A DNA stretch of 41,569 nucleotides from Psychrobacter vallis (GTDB lineage Bacteria > Pseudomonadota > Gammaproteobacteria > Pseudomonadales > Moraxellaceae). The first letter of the stretch is position 1; each line of letters opens with the position of its first letter. A model generated the notes under the pieces. The model saw nothing but the letters and a program-made list of their open reading frames with translations. It was not told where the DNA came from and did no database searches. The DNA lies in contig NZ_CAJHBU010000025.1 in assembly GCF_904846715.1 (NCBI RefSeq), positions 1 through 41,569 of the forward strand, read 5' to 3'. Made by a program: the position numbers and the translations under genes. Below, one piece after another: positions 1 through 8,082 of the stretch.

Positions 1-15
1 GAGCTCGAGCTAATC

Positions 16-24
16 TGTGGATAA
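16..24 (-). promoter_or_regulatory. DnaA box at the edge of the rpmH upstream region
   Basis: TGTGGATAA is the exact reverse complement of the consensus DnaA box TTATCCACA. In many gammaproteobacteria oriC lies between dnaA and rpmH, and rpmH starts at 231, so the window probably begins inside or just beside that region. Only one box is visible here; anything further left is outside the window. Confidence 0.6.
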
Positions 25-157
25 CTTCTGAAAAATAGAGGTCAGTTAACTGTAAATTCTGTTTACTTACTCATTTAAATTAACCAGTAAATAATTACTA
101 AAAAGCCGTGTCATTACGGTAAATCATGCAATTATAAATATAGACTGAATTAGTTTA

Positions 158-186
158 TTGACCAAAATCATATCTAGTGATATAAT
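158..186 (+). promoter_or_regulatory. Sigma-70 promoter of rpmH
   Basis: TTGACC at 158-163 and TATAAT at 181-186 are separated by exactly 17 bases, a near-consensus sigma-70 promoter ending 44 bases before the rpmH start. The preceding sequence is AT-rich. This fits the strong expression expected for a ribosomal protein gene. Confidence 0.8.
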
Positions 187-230
187 CCTCCGTTATTACG
201 AATTTAGTCCATTATTTTGATAGGTGAGTT

Positions 231-365
231 ATGAAACGTACATTCCAACCAAGCGTGATCAAGCGTAAACGTACTCACGGTTTCCGTGCTCGTATGGCAA
301 CTAAAAAAGGCCGTCAGGTCTTAGCTCGTCGCCGCGCTAAAGGACGTCATCGTCTTACTGTATAA
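231..365 (+). CDS. rpmH: 50S ribosomal protein L34
   Basis: A 44-residue, very basic protein beginning [18 protein letters not shown] and ending with [11 protein letters not shown], the complete L34 pattern at its normal length. L34 is a structural component of the large ribosomal subunit that contacts 23S rRNA. The start is fixed by the universally conserved MKRT opening and a GGTGAG ribosome binding site at 221-226. A near-consensus promoter lies upstream and a hairpin terminator at 471-497 follows, so much of the transcript probably ends before rnpA. Gene order rpmH-rnpA-yidD-yidC-mnmE is conserved near bacterial origins. Confidence 0.98.
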   Translation: MKRTFQPSVIKRKRTHGFRARMATKKGRQVLARRRAKGRHRLTV

Positions 366-470
366 TCAATGGGTAGATTGAAATAAGCATAATTCTTGTT
401 ATTTATTTCATGCCTATTATTTACAGATCACGATAGTCGATCATCAAAACTGACACGTAGCCATATATTA

Positions 471-497
471 AAAGCGCCCACATAGGCGCTTTTTTTG
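471..497 (+). terminator. Rho-independent terminator between rpmH and rnpA
   Basis: A six-base stem AGCGCC (473-478) pairs with GGCGCT (485-490) across a six-base loop, followed by a run of T. It lies between rpmH and rnpA, so it may act as a partial terminator that sets the excess of L34 over RnpA, as is usual for this operon. Confidence 0.8.
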
Positions 498-555
498 TCT
501 CTATATTTCACGACGGTTTCTAATTTTGTCATCCGCTCTCATACTAGGTTGTAAT

Positions 556-927
556 ATGCTCACTACTGTCTCAGCTACTCCTACCGCGCGCTTTACTAAA
601 GAGCAACGCTTGCTCACACCAGCAGCGTTCCGTGAGGTGTTTGACGCACCTGAGCGTAAACTTCATCAGAGTCACTTAATGGCTTTTGTACGCGCGAACA
701 CTCAGGACAAGCCACGAGTAGGTATGGCTATTACAAAACGTAAAGTACCAACTGCGGTCGCTCGTAACCTTATTAAACGCCAAATACGCGAGCAATTTCG
801 CACAAAAGCTTTAAAGTTAGAAAATAAAGACATTGTTTTTATTGTTAAAAAATCTATAAAAGATATAGATACTAAAGAGCTAATAAACCAAATAAATAAT
901 ATTTTAAAAAAAATAGAAAAAAAATAA
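556..927 (+). CDS. rnpA: Ribonuclease P protein component
   Basis: RnpA is the protein subunit of RNase P, which binds the catalytic RNA and matures the 5' ends of tRNAs. The RNR-type motif is visible as [15 protein letters not shown], preceded by [14 protein letters not shown], the family signature. I chose ATG 556, giving 123 residues with [15 protein letters not shown] near the start, close to the usual length; the frame is open from TTG 526, which would add ten residues with no better ribosome binding site. The last 30 codons are extremely A-rich and encode a Lys/Ile/Asn tail. The stop at 925-927 is one base from the yidD start, implying translational coupling. Confidence 0.93.
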   Translation: MLTTVSATPTARFTKEQRLLTPAAFREVFDAPERKLHQSHLMAFVRANTQDKPRVGMAITKRKVPTAVARNLIKRQIREQFRTKALKLENKDIVFIVKKSIKDIDTKELINQINNILKKIEKK

Positions 928-928
928 A

Positions 929-1306
929 ATGAATTTTTTATTTAAAAAAACAATAAATAGATTTTTATTTAATTTAATTTTTTTTTATCAAAGGATAATA
1001 AGTCCTATACTGCCTGCTCGTTGTCGCTATTATCCAACATGCTCAAATTATGGCAAACAAGCATTGGCATGGCATGGGGTTCGGGCTGGTAGTTGGTTAT
1101 TATTAAAACGTATTGGCAAGTGTCATCCGTTAGGTGGGCATGGTATCGACTTTGTCCCTCTACCTCTGGCTTCATATCATTATCATTATTTACCTGCCAC
1201 TCATTCATTAAATATGAGTGCTCAAGGACTGGGCGTTTACCGAGACAAAAAAAGTTATGTCTCCCGTCTCAATCACTTAATGAAGCACAGTCACAGTAAG
1301 TACTAA
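929..1306 (+). CDS. yidD: Membrane protein insertion efficiency factor YidD
   Basis: YidD is a small amphipathic protein at the inner face of the cytoplasmic membrane that assists YidC-dependent insertion. The family core is plain: [21 protein letters not shown], then [14 protein letters not shown] and [21 protein letters not shown]. The three cysteines of the core are present. At 125 residues it is about 40 longer than most YidD proteins; the His/Tyr-rich and basic extension after residue 80 has no recognisable domain. It starts one base after rnpA ends. yidC is 419 bases downstream, separated by a repeat, so the usual tight yidD-yidC spacing is lost. Confidence 0.93.
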   Translation: MNFLFKKTINRFLFNLIFFYQRIISPILPARCRYYPTCSNYGKQALAWHGVRAGSWLLLKRIGKCHPLGGHGIDFVPLPLASYHYHYLPATHSLNMSAQGLGVYRDKKSYVSRLNHLMKHSHSKY

Positions 1307-1319
1307 TGGCACGTTATAA

Positions 1320-1510
1320 TGTGTGTACTTCTTTTATTTAAGATGAACGATAGCGAGTTCAGTATAAAAACGAGTCAGTGGGACTGGAATGCTTATCTTT
1401 AAACGAGAAGTTTCGTAGCATCGAGACTGCGCAGGCACAGCAAGCCAGAAAAACTTATACCTGTTCAGCGTCGGAATATAATGGTTCTGTTTTATTTAGA
1501 ACCGACTATA
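1320..1510. repeat. Dispersed palindromic repeat, diverged copy 1
   Basis: Shares with the other copies the inner blocks GTAGCATCGAG..CTGCGCAGGCACAG and AGAAAAACTTATACC, and the flanking TACTTCTTTTATTTA. The opening GGGACTGGAATG matches the start of the copy at about 26042. The centre carries extra bases and the arms pair poorly, so this is a degraded or composite copy. Confidence 0.55.
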
Positions 1511-1548
1511 CAGTCCCTATACTTGGTTTTAGTATCATAACTTGTGAG

Positions 1549-1568
1549 TTACCCACAAGTTATCCACA
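1549..1568 (+). promoter_or_regulatory. Pair of DnaA boxes upstream of yidC
   Basis: TTACCCACA (1549-1557, one mismatch) and TTATCCACA (1560-1568, perfect) lie in direct orientation 11 bases apart, about one helical turn. The first overlaps a seven-base inverted repeat, ACTTGTG (1540-1546) with CACAAGT (1554-1560). Phased boxes of this kind suit cooperative DnaA binding. Confidence 0.5.
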
Positions 1569-1725
1569 CTCTTGGTATCATTTAAAGCAGATTTTTAGTA
1601 AAATGATGCACATTTTATGTAAATGACTCCCAATACAGTTGCTGGATATGAAGAGAGCTGTGCTGTGTGGTCATGACACATGCCCTAATTTTTCATTCCC
1701 TAATTTTTTAATCTAGGAAAGGTTT

Positions 1726-3414
1726 ATGCAAAAGATATTTCGGGTGATGATCATCATTGCGATGCTAATCACCGCTTATCTGCTGATTTTGGCATGGCGA
1801 GATGATTATGCCGATGCGCCAGCTGTAGATGCGGTGCCAGAAACGACTGCTTCAGTAGGTGCTGACATTCCTTCTACGACGGGTGCCGCAGGCGATATTC
1901 CGGTACAGACACAACCTGTTGGTAACGACGTTGTGATGGCTACCCCTGCTTCTGCTCAAGATAAAGGTCTAATCACGGTAACTACCGATCGCTATGATAT
2001 AAAAATCAGCCCAGAAGGCGGTGATATTGTTTATGCTGCTCTCAAACAATATAACGCGACGCTCGATAGCGAACAGCCTTTTGTATTGCTAGAAAACAAT
2101 AGTAATCGTGTCTATGTAGCACAATCGGGTCTTATTGGTCCAAATGGTATCGATACAGCAGAAGGTCGTGCTACCTACAGCCATACTGCTAACAACTATG
2201 TGATGGAAGAAGGGCAGCAAACGTTGTCAGTACCGCTCACTTATCAACAAGATGGCGTGACAATCACCAAGACTTTTACCTTTACAGAAAATAAATATCC
2301 GATTGATATTAGCTACCAAATTCAAAATGCTTCTACAAACGCTTGGCAAGGTCAAATGTTTGCGCAGCTAAAACGCGATGACAGTAAAGACCCTGGTATG
2401 TCTGATAAGGGTGCGCTGAGCATGGCCACTTATTTGGGTGGCGCTTGGGGTACTCCTGATGACCCATATAACAAGTTAAAGTTTGGTAAGTTTAACGATG
2501 GTGAGTTGACCACGACCAGTAATGAAGGTTGGGTTGGTATCGTACAGCATTATTTTGTATCTGCATGGACGCCTAATAATTTTACGGGTAATTTCTTTAG
2601 CCGCGAAACGGGTGATGATTACTTTATTGGCTTTAATAGTCAGCCGGTCAACGTTGCACCGAATAAACAAATAACCTTGGATGCAACATTATATGCAGGG
2701 CCAAAAGTACAGTCTGAGCTAAAAGACGTCGCTGTTGGTCTCAACAAAACAGTCGATTACGGTCTATTATGGCCAATATCAAAAATCTTGTTTGCTATCT
2801 TGGATGGTGTTCACAAAGTCGTTGGTAACTGGGGTTGGTCAATTATCATCCTAACGATTTTGGTTAAAATTGCTCTGATGTGGTTCTCGAATAAGAGCTA
2901 CTACTCAATGGCGAAGATGCGTGCTATCGCACCAAGACTTAAGTCGCTCAAAGAAGAGCATGGCGATGATCGCATGAAGATGTCGCAAGAGATGATGGCC
3001 ATCTATAAAGAAGAGAAGGTCAATCCGATGGCGGGTTGTTTGCCTATTTTGATGCAAATGCCCATTTTCTTAGCGCTGTATTGGGTATTGGTCGAGAGTG
3101 TTGAACTGCGCCATGCGCCTTGGATCTTATGGATTCAGGATTTATCAGCGATGGATCCATGGTTTATTTTACCATTGCTCATGGGTGCATCGATGTTTGT
3201 ACAGCAGCAGCTAAACCCGCAGCCAGCTGATCCGATGCAAGCGAAAGTGATGAAGTTCTTACCGATTATCTTTACCGCTTTCATGCTGTTCTTCCCAGCA
3301 GGTCTAGTGCTGTACTGGACGGTGAATAACTTGTTTAGTATGACTCAGCAATATATTGTTAACCGAAAAGTCGAAGAAGAGCAAAAGCGCCGTACCGTTA
3401 AAGTGCTTGATTAA
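1726..3414 (+). CDS. yidC: Membrane protein insertase YidC
   Basis: YidC inserts and folds inner-membrane proteins, alone or with SecYEG. The 562 residues show the Gram-negative layout: an N-terminal membrane anchor (about 4-23), a linker rich in Ala/Thr/Pro/Asp, a large periplasmic beta domain to about residue 340, then the conserved insertase core with membrane segments starting near residue 368. The core signatures MAKMRAIAPRLKSLKEEHGDD, NPMAGCLPILMQMPIFLALYWV and FMLFFPAGLVLYWTVNNLFS are intact. The start ATG has a strong AGGAAAGG site. A hairpin terminator follows, so mnmE probably has its own promoter. Confidence 0.98.
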   Translation: MQKIFRVMIIIAMLITAYLLILAWRDDYADAPAVDAVPETTASVGADIPSTTGAAGDIPVQTQPVGNDVVMATPASAQDKGLITVTTDRYDIKISPEGGDIVYAALKQYNATLDSEQPFVLLENNSNRVYVAQSGLIGPNGIDTAEGRATYSHTANNYVMEEGQQTLSVPLTYQQDGVTITKTFTFTENKYPIDISYQIQNASTNAWQGQMFAQLKRDDSKDPGMSDKGALSMATYLGGAWGTPDDPYNKLKFGKFNDGELTTTSNEGWVGIVQHYFVSAWTPNNFTGNFFSRETGDDYFIGFNSQPVNVAPNKQITLDATLYAGPKVQSELKDVAVGLNKTVDYGLLWPISKILFAILDGVHKVVGNWGWSIIILTILVKIALMWFSNKSYYSMAKMRAIAPRLKSLKEEHGDDRMKMSQEMMAIYKEEKVNPMAGCLPILMQMPIFLALYWVLVESVELRHAPWILWIQDLSAMDPWFILPLLMGASMFVQQQLNPQPADPMQAKVMKFLPIIFTAFMLFFPAGLVLYWTVNNLFSMTQQYIVNRKVEEEQKRRTVKVLD

Positions 3415-3441
3415 TTAGCCATCGTTTAGCACTATGAAAAG

Positions 3442-3467
3442 ACCATCGCCTAAGCGGTGGTTTTTTT
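3442..3467 (+). terminator. Terminator after yidC
   Basis: ACCATCGC and GCGGTGGT form an eight-base stem (one G-U pair) around CTAA, followed by seven T. It lies 28 bases after the yidC stop. Confidence 0.8.
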
Positions 3468-3589
3468 ATGCGTGCGAGTTTTGTATTATTTTGACTGTTA
3501 TTGCATGTGAGGCTCAAGCTCAAAGTATGGTTATCTTAAGTTTGCTTTGTCAGGCTGCGTTCAGCCGTCTATAATGGTTATTTTAGCTA

Positions 3590-5053
3590 TTGAGAATATT
3601 TGTGGATTCATTAGAGAGGGCACTTACTGCCCCTGATTCGTCTGAAAAATCTAACATCTCTGGATTGGCAACGATTGCTGCCATTGCCACACCGCTTGGT
3701 CGTGGTGGGGTCGGCGTGATACGTCTGTCAGGGGCACGTGCTTATGCGATGGCCTGTGCACTCACTGGCAAATCGATTTTTACGCCGCGTATGGCCAGTT
3801 TTTGTCGCTTTTATCAGGCTGATGGCACGGTGATTGATGAAGGGTTGGTGTTGTATTTTAAAGGTCCACACTCCTTTACTGGCGAGGATGTAATTGAGCT
3901 ACAAGGTCATGGCGGCATGATTTTACAGAACCAGCTACTAGCACGCGTCTTTGAATTGGGCGCAAAACAAGCAAGCGCTGGCGAATTTTCTTACCGCGCT
4001 TTTGATAATGATAAATTGGATCTAGTACAAGCAGAAGCCATTGCTGATGCTATTGATGCCACCAGTGCCGCCGCTGCCAGCAGCGCCATTCGCTCACTGA
4101 GCGGTGAGTTTTCTCAAAAGATTAACCAGTTGTTAGAGCAACTTACTCATCTGCGTTTGCATGTTGAAGCCGCGATTGATTTCCCTGACGAGGAAGACGT
4201 AGATTTTTTGTCTGACGGAGTGATACAAGATAAACTTGAGCAAACACAAGCAAAAATACAACAAGTATTGGCAACGGCAAAGCAAGGTCAGCTCTTACGT
4301 GATGGTATCCATGTGGTCTTAGCTGGCCGACCAAATGCTGGTAAATCAAGCCTGCTGAATCGTTTGGCAGGACAAGAGCGGGCGATCGTGACCGATGTGG
4401 CTGGTACGACTCGTGACACGCTACAAGAGACGGTGGTGCTCAATGGTTTGACCCTGCATCTAACAGACACAGCAGGACTGCGCGAGACTGAAGATACGGT
4501 TGAACGCATTGGCATTGAGCGCGCGCGTACCGCCATCACTCAGGCCGATATGTTGCTGATGGTCTATGATGTCACTCGTGATTTGGAAGAAGAAAGTACA
4601 CCGCTACAGCTGGCAGAGCAGCTATTTGGCGAGCTACCAGAAGCCAAACGCTTATTAATTATCGCCAATAAGAGCGATCTCTTAAACGATAGTAATGGCG
4701 AAAAAACAACCACTGTTTCGCAAATTGAAATCAGCAGTAAAGGCTATGAACAAGTTAATGTTTCATGTGAAACGGGCGCTGGTATCGATGAATTGGTCGA
4801 GACCTTATGTGCTAAAGTGGGCTTTCATCCGCCAGAAAACAGCTTGATTGCACGTACGCGCCATTTAGATGCTTTGCGCAGAACGGCAGATTTTTTGACT
4901 GAGGCACATGAGCAACTGACTGTTTTTAAGGCAGGAGAGTTGGTTGCCGAAAGCCTACGTCAAGCCCAGCAAAATTTGGGTGAGATTACAGGCGAATTCA
5001 GTGCGGATGATTTATTAGGCAAAATATTTGGTAGCTTTTGTATTGGTAAATAG
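3590..5053 (+). CDS. mnmE: tRNA modification GTPase MnmE
   Basis: MnmE works with MnmG to make the 5-carboxymethylaminomethyl group on wobble uridine-34 of certain tRNAs. Visible parts: the N-terminal folate-binding domain beginning TIAAIATPLGRGGVGVIRLSG, the G domain with GRPNAGKSSLLNRL (about residue 246), DVAGTTRDT, DTAGLRETEDTVE and NKSD (about 360), and the C-terminal FCIGK carrying the family's essential cysteine. The 487 residues exceed the usual 450 or so because of the N-terminus. No ATG precedes the conserved region; TTG 3590 gives the longest product and GTG 3602 is the alternative, with a weak GAGA site. Confidence 0.95.
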   Translation: MRIFVDSLERALTAPDSSEKSNISGLATIAAIATPLGRGGVGVIRLSGARAYAMACALTGKSIFTPRMASFCRFYQADGTVIDEGLVLYFKGPHSFTGEDVIELQGHGGMILQNQLLARVFELGAKQASAGEFSYRAFDNDKLDLVQAEAIADAIDATSAAAASSAIRSLSGEFSQKINQLLEQLTHLRLHVEAAIDFPDEEDVDFLSDGVIQDKLEQTQAKIQQVLATAKQGQLLRDGIHVVLAGRPNAGKSSLLNRLAGQERAIVTDVAGTTRDTLQETVVLNGLTLHLTDTAGLRETEDTVERIGIERARTAITQADMLLMVYDVTRDLEEESTPLQLAEQLFGELPEAKRLLIIANKSDLLNDSNGEKTTTVSQIEISSKGYEQVNVSCETGAGIDELVETLCAKVGFHPPENSLIARTRHLDALRRTADFLTEAHEQLTVFKAGELVAESLRQAQQNLGEITGEFSADDLLGKIFGSFCIGK

Positions 5054-5079
5054 CCAGTCAGTGCTACGCCGCAATCTGC

Positions 5080-5300
5080 TATACAAAAAGATAGTATAGT
5101 CGATTCTATACAGCCCCTATATTCCCATGCTGAACTGGTATAAATGTTTCTTGCTTGCTGTGCCTGCGCAGACAGAGGCTGCGAAAAATTTATACCAGTT
5201 CCGCTGACTCATTTTTATACTCAACTCACCATACCACCAGTGAGCGCTGCTAGCAGTACGTTGTAATGGTTGTACTTCTTTTATTTAGGATCACTGATAT
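5080..5300. repeat. Dispersed palindromic repeat, copy 2
   Basis: The core 5132-5201 has perfect 14-base arms, GAACTGGTATAAAT and ATTTATACCAGTTC, enclosing the family's TTGCTTGCTGTGCCTGCGCA centre. Looser flanks contain TATAGTCG at 5096 and TACTTCTTTTATTTAGGATC near 5272, shared with other copies. It fills most of the gap between mnmE and nrdR; the exact outer limits are uncertain. Confidence 0.8.
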
Positions 5301-5318
5301 TATAACAAGGAATATGTG

Positions 5319-5777
5319 ATGCACTGTCCGTACTGTAATGCGTCAGAGACAAAAGTGATAGACTCACGTCTTGCTGCAGAAGGCGCGCAAGTACGTCGCC
5401 GCCGCTCCTGCAATAGCTGCCAAGAGCGTTTTACGACCTTTGAGATGGTAGAAGTAGTGATGCCAAGAATCATCAAGTCCAGTGGCAAGATTGAGCCTTA
5501 TGACAATGAAAAATTGCGTCGCTCTATTTTATTGCCCCTACAAAAGCGTCCCATCACTATCGATGAGCAAGAAGCGATGATTAGCCGTATTGAGAAGCGC
5601 GTCAGGCAGATGGGCGAGCGCGAGATTAGCAGTAAAGTCTTGGGTGAGATCATTATGAGCGAGCTTAAAACGCTGGACGATGTCGCTTATGTGCGTTTTG
5701 CCAGTGTTTATCGAGATTTTCAAGATATCGATGCATTTCATCAAGAAATTGCCAATATCCGCCCAAATGAGAAATAA
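5319..5777 (+). CDS. nrdR: Transcriptional repressor NrdR
   Basis: NrdR is a zinc-ribbon and ATP-cone protein that represses ribonucleotide reductase genes when dATP is abundant. The 152 residues match the family throughout: MHCPYC and CNSCQERF supply the four zinc cysteines, [20 protein letters not shown] is the linker, and the ATP-cone follows with [22 protein letters not shown] 5319 gives the conserved MHCPYC start; a GTG lies one codon upstream. A weak AAGGAA ribosome binding site precedes it. The order nrdR-ribD is common in gammaproteobacteria. Confidence 0.97.
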   Translation: MHCPYCNASETKVIDSRLAAEGAQVRRRRSCNSCQERFTTFEMVEVVMPRIIKSSGKIEPYDNEKLRRSILLPLQKRPITIDEQEAMISRIEKRVRQMGEREISSKVLGEIIMSELKTLDDVAYVRFASVYRDFQDIDAFHQEIANIRPNEK

Positions 5778-5874
5778 GTTGGTTTGCTCTAGGGCATGTT
5801 TTTGAGCTGCGCGCTTTTATTGTCTTAAATAAACCTTCCAATAACCACGATCAATCATTGATTAAGTCTATCTT

Positions 5875-6921
5875 ATGTCGATTCAAAACTACTCGCAAGA
5901 TCGTTATTTTATGATGCTGGCTATCGAGCAAGCCAAGCAGGGTTTGTATACCACTAGACCCAATCCAGCAGTGGGTTGCGTCATTGTCCAAGCAGACAAA
6001 GTAGTCGGTCAAGGATTTCATCCCAAAGCGGGTGAGCCGCACGCAGAAGTATTTGCGCTCAGAGACGCTGGCACGCGCGCAGTAGGTGCAACTGCGTATG
6101 TAACCTTGGAGCCATGCAGTCATACAGGACGCACGCCGCCTTGCGCACTGGCGCTGATTGCCGCTGGTGTGAAACGTGTGGTGATAGCAGGTCTCGACCC
6201 CAATCCACAGGTGGCGGGACGCGGTATAAGGTTATTAGAGCAATCTGGGATTGAGGTTACGATAGGTGTACTAACCGCACAAGCAGAAGCACTCAATCGT
6301 GGGTTTTTAACAGCCATGCGTACGCAAATGCCCTACGTGCGTCTCAAAATCGCCACCAGCCTTGATGGTCGCACAGCGATGGCATCGGGGGAGTCAAAAT
6401 GGATTACCTCAGCCGCTGCCCGCGCAGATGTACAAAAACTGCGGGCACAAAGTGGCGCTATTATTACGGGCAGTAAAACCGTTATTGCTGATAATCCACA
6501 ACTCAATGTACGTTCCAACCAGTTAGGTGTGTCACCTGAGCAAGTGCCTACTCCTATGGTGGTCGTGCTCGATAGACGTCAACGCTTAACACACAGTCCG
6601 CAATCTGATTATCAACTGTGTCGTCGTCCAGATACCGTATATTGGCGCACAGATGATCTGACCAGTTTATTAAAAACGTTAGTGAGTGACTATCAGTGTT
6701 ATGACGTATTGGTAGAAGCTGGTGCTAGCGTTGCAGGTAGTTTTTTGAGTCAGCATCTGGTAAACGAGCTGATTGTTTACCAAGCGCCTTGTTTGTTGGG
6801 CGCTCACGCACGACCAATGGTGGAGTTCAATCCATTATCTTTGGCGCAGCAGCTGCGTTTTAATGTTGATAGCCATGAACAGATTGGTGCTGACCTCAAG
6901 TTAACCTTATTGCCTTTGTAA
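5875..6921 (+). CDS. ribD: Bifunctional pyrimidine deaminase/reductase RibD
   Basis: RibD performs the second and third steps of riboflavin synthesis: deamination of the GTP-derived pyrimidine and reduction of its ribosyl side chain. The deaminase half has NPAVGCVIV, HAEVFAL (about residue 56) and PCSHTGRTPPC with the zinc ligands. The reductase half starts near residue 150 with YVRLKIATSLDGRTAMASGESKWIT and contains VEAGASVAGSFL. The 348 residues are slightly short of the usual 360-370, but both domains are complete. The ribosome binding site is weak. ribE is 416 bases downstream, an unusually long gap discussed separately. Confidence 0.97.
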   Translation: MSIQNYSQDRYFMMLAIEQAKQGLYTTRPNPAVGCVIVQADKVVGQGFHPKAGEPHAEVFALRDAGTRAVGATAYVTLEPCSHTGRTPPCALALIAAGVKRVVIAGLDPNPQVAGRGIRLLEQSGIEVTIGVLTAQAEALNRGFLTAMRTQMPYVRLKIATSLDGRTAMASGESKWITSAAARADVQKLRAQSGAIITGSKTVIADNPQLNVRSNQLGVSPEQVPTPMVVVLDRRQRLTHSPQSDYQLCRRPDTVYWRTDDLTSLLKTLVSDYQCYDVLVEAGASVAGSFLSQHLVNELIVYQAPCLLGAHARPMVEFNPLSLAQQLRFNVDSHEQIGADLKLTLLPL

Positions 6922-6946
6922 GTCGACTGAATCACTTATAAACAGC

Positions 6947-6955
6947 TTATCCACA
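6947..6955 (+). promoter_or_regulatory. DnaA box, ribD-ribE gap
   Basis: TTATCCACA, a perfect consensus box, 26 bases after the ribD stop codon. Confidence 0.6.
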
Positions 6956-7006
6956 ACCGATATGTCATGTGAGACAAGTGTGTATAAGTCATTTGGCAAA
7001 GACAGT

Positions 7007-7020
7007 GTTTCACATGGAAC
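7007..7020. promoter_or_regulatory. parS-like site 1
   Basis: GTTTCACATGGAAC matches the parS core GTTTCACGTGAAAC at 12 of 14 positions. A second, better match lies 27 bases further on, so the two may bind ParB together. Confidence 0.4.
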
Positions 7021-7033
7021 TGTGCATAACTTC

Positions 7034-7047
7034 GTTTCACATGAAAC
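7034..7047. promoter_or_regulatory. parS-like site 2
   Basis: GTTTCACATGAAAC differs from the consensus core GTTTCACGTGAAAC only at the central G to A. Spo0J/ParB proteins of most phyla share this target, and such sites cluster around oriC. Confidence 0.5.
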
Positions 7048-7151
7048 AGAAAATAGCGATGCCCACGGAATTTTTTATATAAAGCTATATAAATCAATAA
7101 TTTACCGTTAATTTTTCTGCTGGAAATGTTCTATCAAGAATGGAGGTGTTC

Positions 7152-7160
7152 TGTGGATAA
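7152..7160 (-). promoter_or_regulatory. DnaA box, ribD-ribE gap
   Basis: TGTGGATAA, a perfect box on the minus strand, just right of the AT-rich tract. Confidence 0.6.
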
Positions 7161-7210
7161 CTTTGAATAAGTGTCAGTTTTTAAAGGGTGATGGGTTGAT
7201 TTATCCTTAC

Positions 7211-7219
7211 TTATCCACA
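7211..7219 (+). promoter_or_regulatory. DnaA box, ribD-ribE gap
   Basis: TTATCCACA, a perfect box flanked on both sides by partial TTATCC boxes at 7201 and 7222, forming a short array with spacing near one helical turn. Confidence 0.6.
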
Positions 7220-7337
7220 ACTTATCCTCTATAAGATTTAAATAAGCGCACGTTTCACTGAATAAAGCGGTTTATGCAACATTAGCGATGCAATATAAGT
7301 CAGGCAATAAACGCCAAAAATATTAGATGAGGTTTAT

Positions 7338-8012
7338 ATGTTTACTGGAATTATAGAAAGTGTGGGAAAAGTTAAATCTATGCAACCAATAGGTGGCGAT
7401 ATACGTTTGACGGTAGAGTCCGACGAGTTAGATTTCAGTGATGTGAAATTGGGTGACTCTATTGCCTCAAACGGTATTTGTTTGACTGTGGTGGATTTTG
7501 GTAGTAATCATTACTCTGTTGATGTTTCACGTGAAACTATAGCTCGCACAGCGCTGAATGAACTCAAAGCGGGTCACATTGTTAATTTAGAAAAAGCAAT
7601 GTTGCCCACCACTCGGTTCGGCGGACATATTGTCGCCGGTCATGTCGATGGCGTAGGGGTGGTTAGTAAGCTGCAACAAGATGCGCGTTCTATCTATATT
7701 GAAATTGAGATACCGCAAGAGTTGGCGCATTATACGGCGACCAAAGGCTCTATCACCGTCGATGGTATTAGCTTAACGACCAATCTGGTACGTGACAACA
7801 TTGTTTCTTTAAACATCATTCCGCATACTGCACAAGTGACCAATATTGCCAAACACTGGCCAGTGGGAGCTAAGGTCAATATCGAAGTAGATATTGTTGC
7901 GCGCTACTTAGAGCGTCTGATAAATAAGTCACCAGCGAGCAGCATGAATGCACCCAGTCCGCAAAGTCAAATTACCGAAGCGTTCTTAGCAGATAATGGC
8001 TTTATGAAGTAA
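7338..8012 (+). CDS. ribE: Riboflavin synthase, alpha subunit
   Basis: This enzyme dismutates two 6,7-dimethyl-8-ribityllumazine molecules into riboflavin and the pyrimidine precursor. It has the two homologous lumazine-binding halves of the family: the first opens MFTGIIESVGKV and carries SIASNGICLTVVDF, the second has GGHIVAGHVDGVG and GSITVDGISLTTN. Both substrate-binding halves are complete in 224 residues. The start has a GATGAGG site. A perfect-core parS site lies inside the gene and reads as DVSRET. It converges on the sensor kinase gene, with a large shared hairpin between them. Confidence 0.97.
   Translation: MFTGIIESVGKVKSMQPIGGDIRLTVESDELDFSDVKLGDSIASNGICLTVVDFGSNHYSVDVSRETIARTALNELKAGHIVNLEKAMLPTTRFGGHIVAGHVDGVGVVSKLQQDARSIYIEIEIPQELAHYTATKGSITVDGISLTTNLVRDNIVSLNIIPHTAQVTNIAKHWPVGAKVNIEVDIVARYLERLINKSPASSMNAPSPQSQITEAFLADNGFMK
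7523..7538. promoter_or_regulatory. parS site inside ribE
   Basis: TGTTTCACGTGAAACT matches the 16-base consensus TGTTTCACGTGAAACA at 15 positions, with a perfect 14-base core (7524-7537). Bacterial parS sites are often embedded in coding sequence near the origin. Confidence 0.8.
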
Positions 8013-8082
8013 TTTATAAGAACGTACAAAGTTGTTATTGAGTTATTGATCGATACTCAGGTCGCTACCAAAACAAACCTTT

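Larger units (their letters stand above)
1307..1725. other. Intergenic region yidD-yidC with repeat and DnaA boxes
   Basis: This 419-base gap has a diverged copy of the dispersed palindromic repeat (about 1320-1510) and a DnaA-box pair at 1549-1568. An open frame of 82 codons (1378-1626) crosses it, but it is built from repeat sequence and has no ribosome binding site, so I do not call a gene. A good AGGAAAGG ribosome binding site for yidC is at the right end. Confidence 0.6.
6922..7337. other. Non-coding region ribD-ribE with DnaA-box cluster, AT-rich tract and parS-like sites
   Basis: No gene is visible. Perfect DnaA boxes lie at 6947-6955 (+), 7152-7160 (-) and 7211-7219 (+). One-mismatch boxes are TGTGTATAA (6979-6987) and TGTGCATAA (7021-7029), and partial TTATCC boxes start at 7201 and 7222. 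Two parS-like palindromes are at 7007-7020 and 7034-7047. Between the box groups, about 7068-7116 is strongly AT-rich and could be an unwinding element. The combination resembles a replication origin or a DnaA-binding control locus. I saw no FMN riboswitch. Confidence 0.5.

Noticed and set aside
1378..1626. 82-codon open frame between yidD and yidC
   Set aside because: It runs through repeat sequence and the DnaA-box pair, has no ribosome binding site and no recognisable protein pattern.
6922..7337. FMN riboswitch before ribE
   Set aside because: The long leader invited the idea, but I see none of the conserved RFN blocks; DnaA and parS sites explain the region better.
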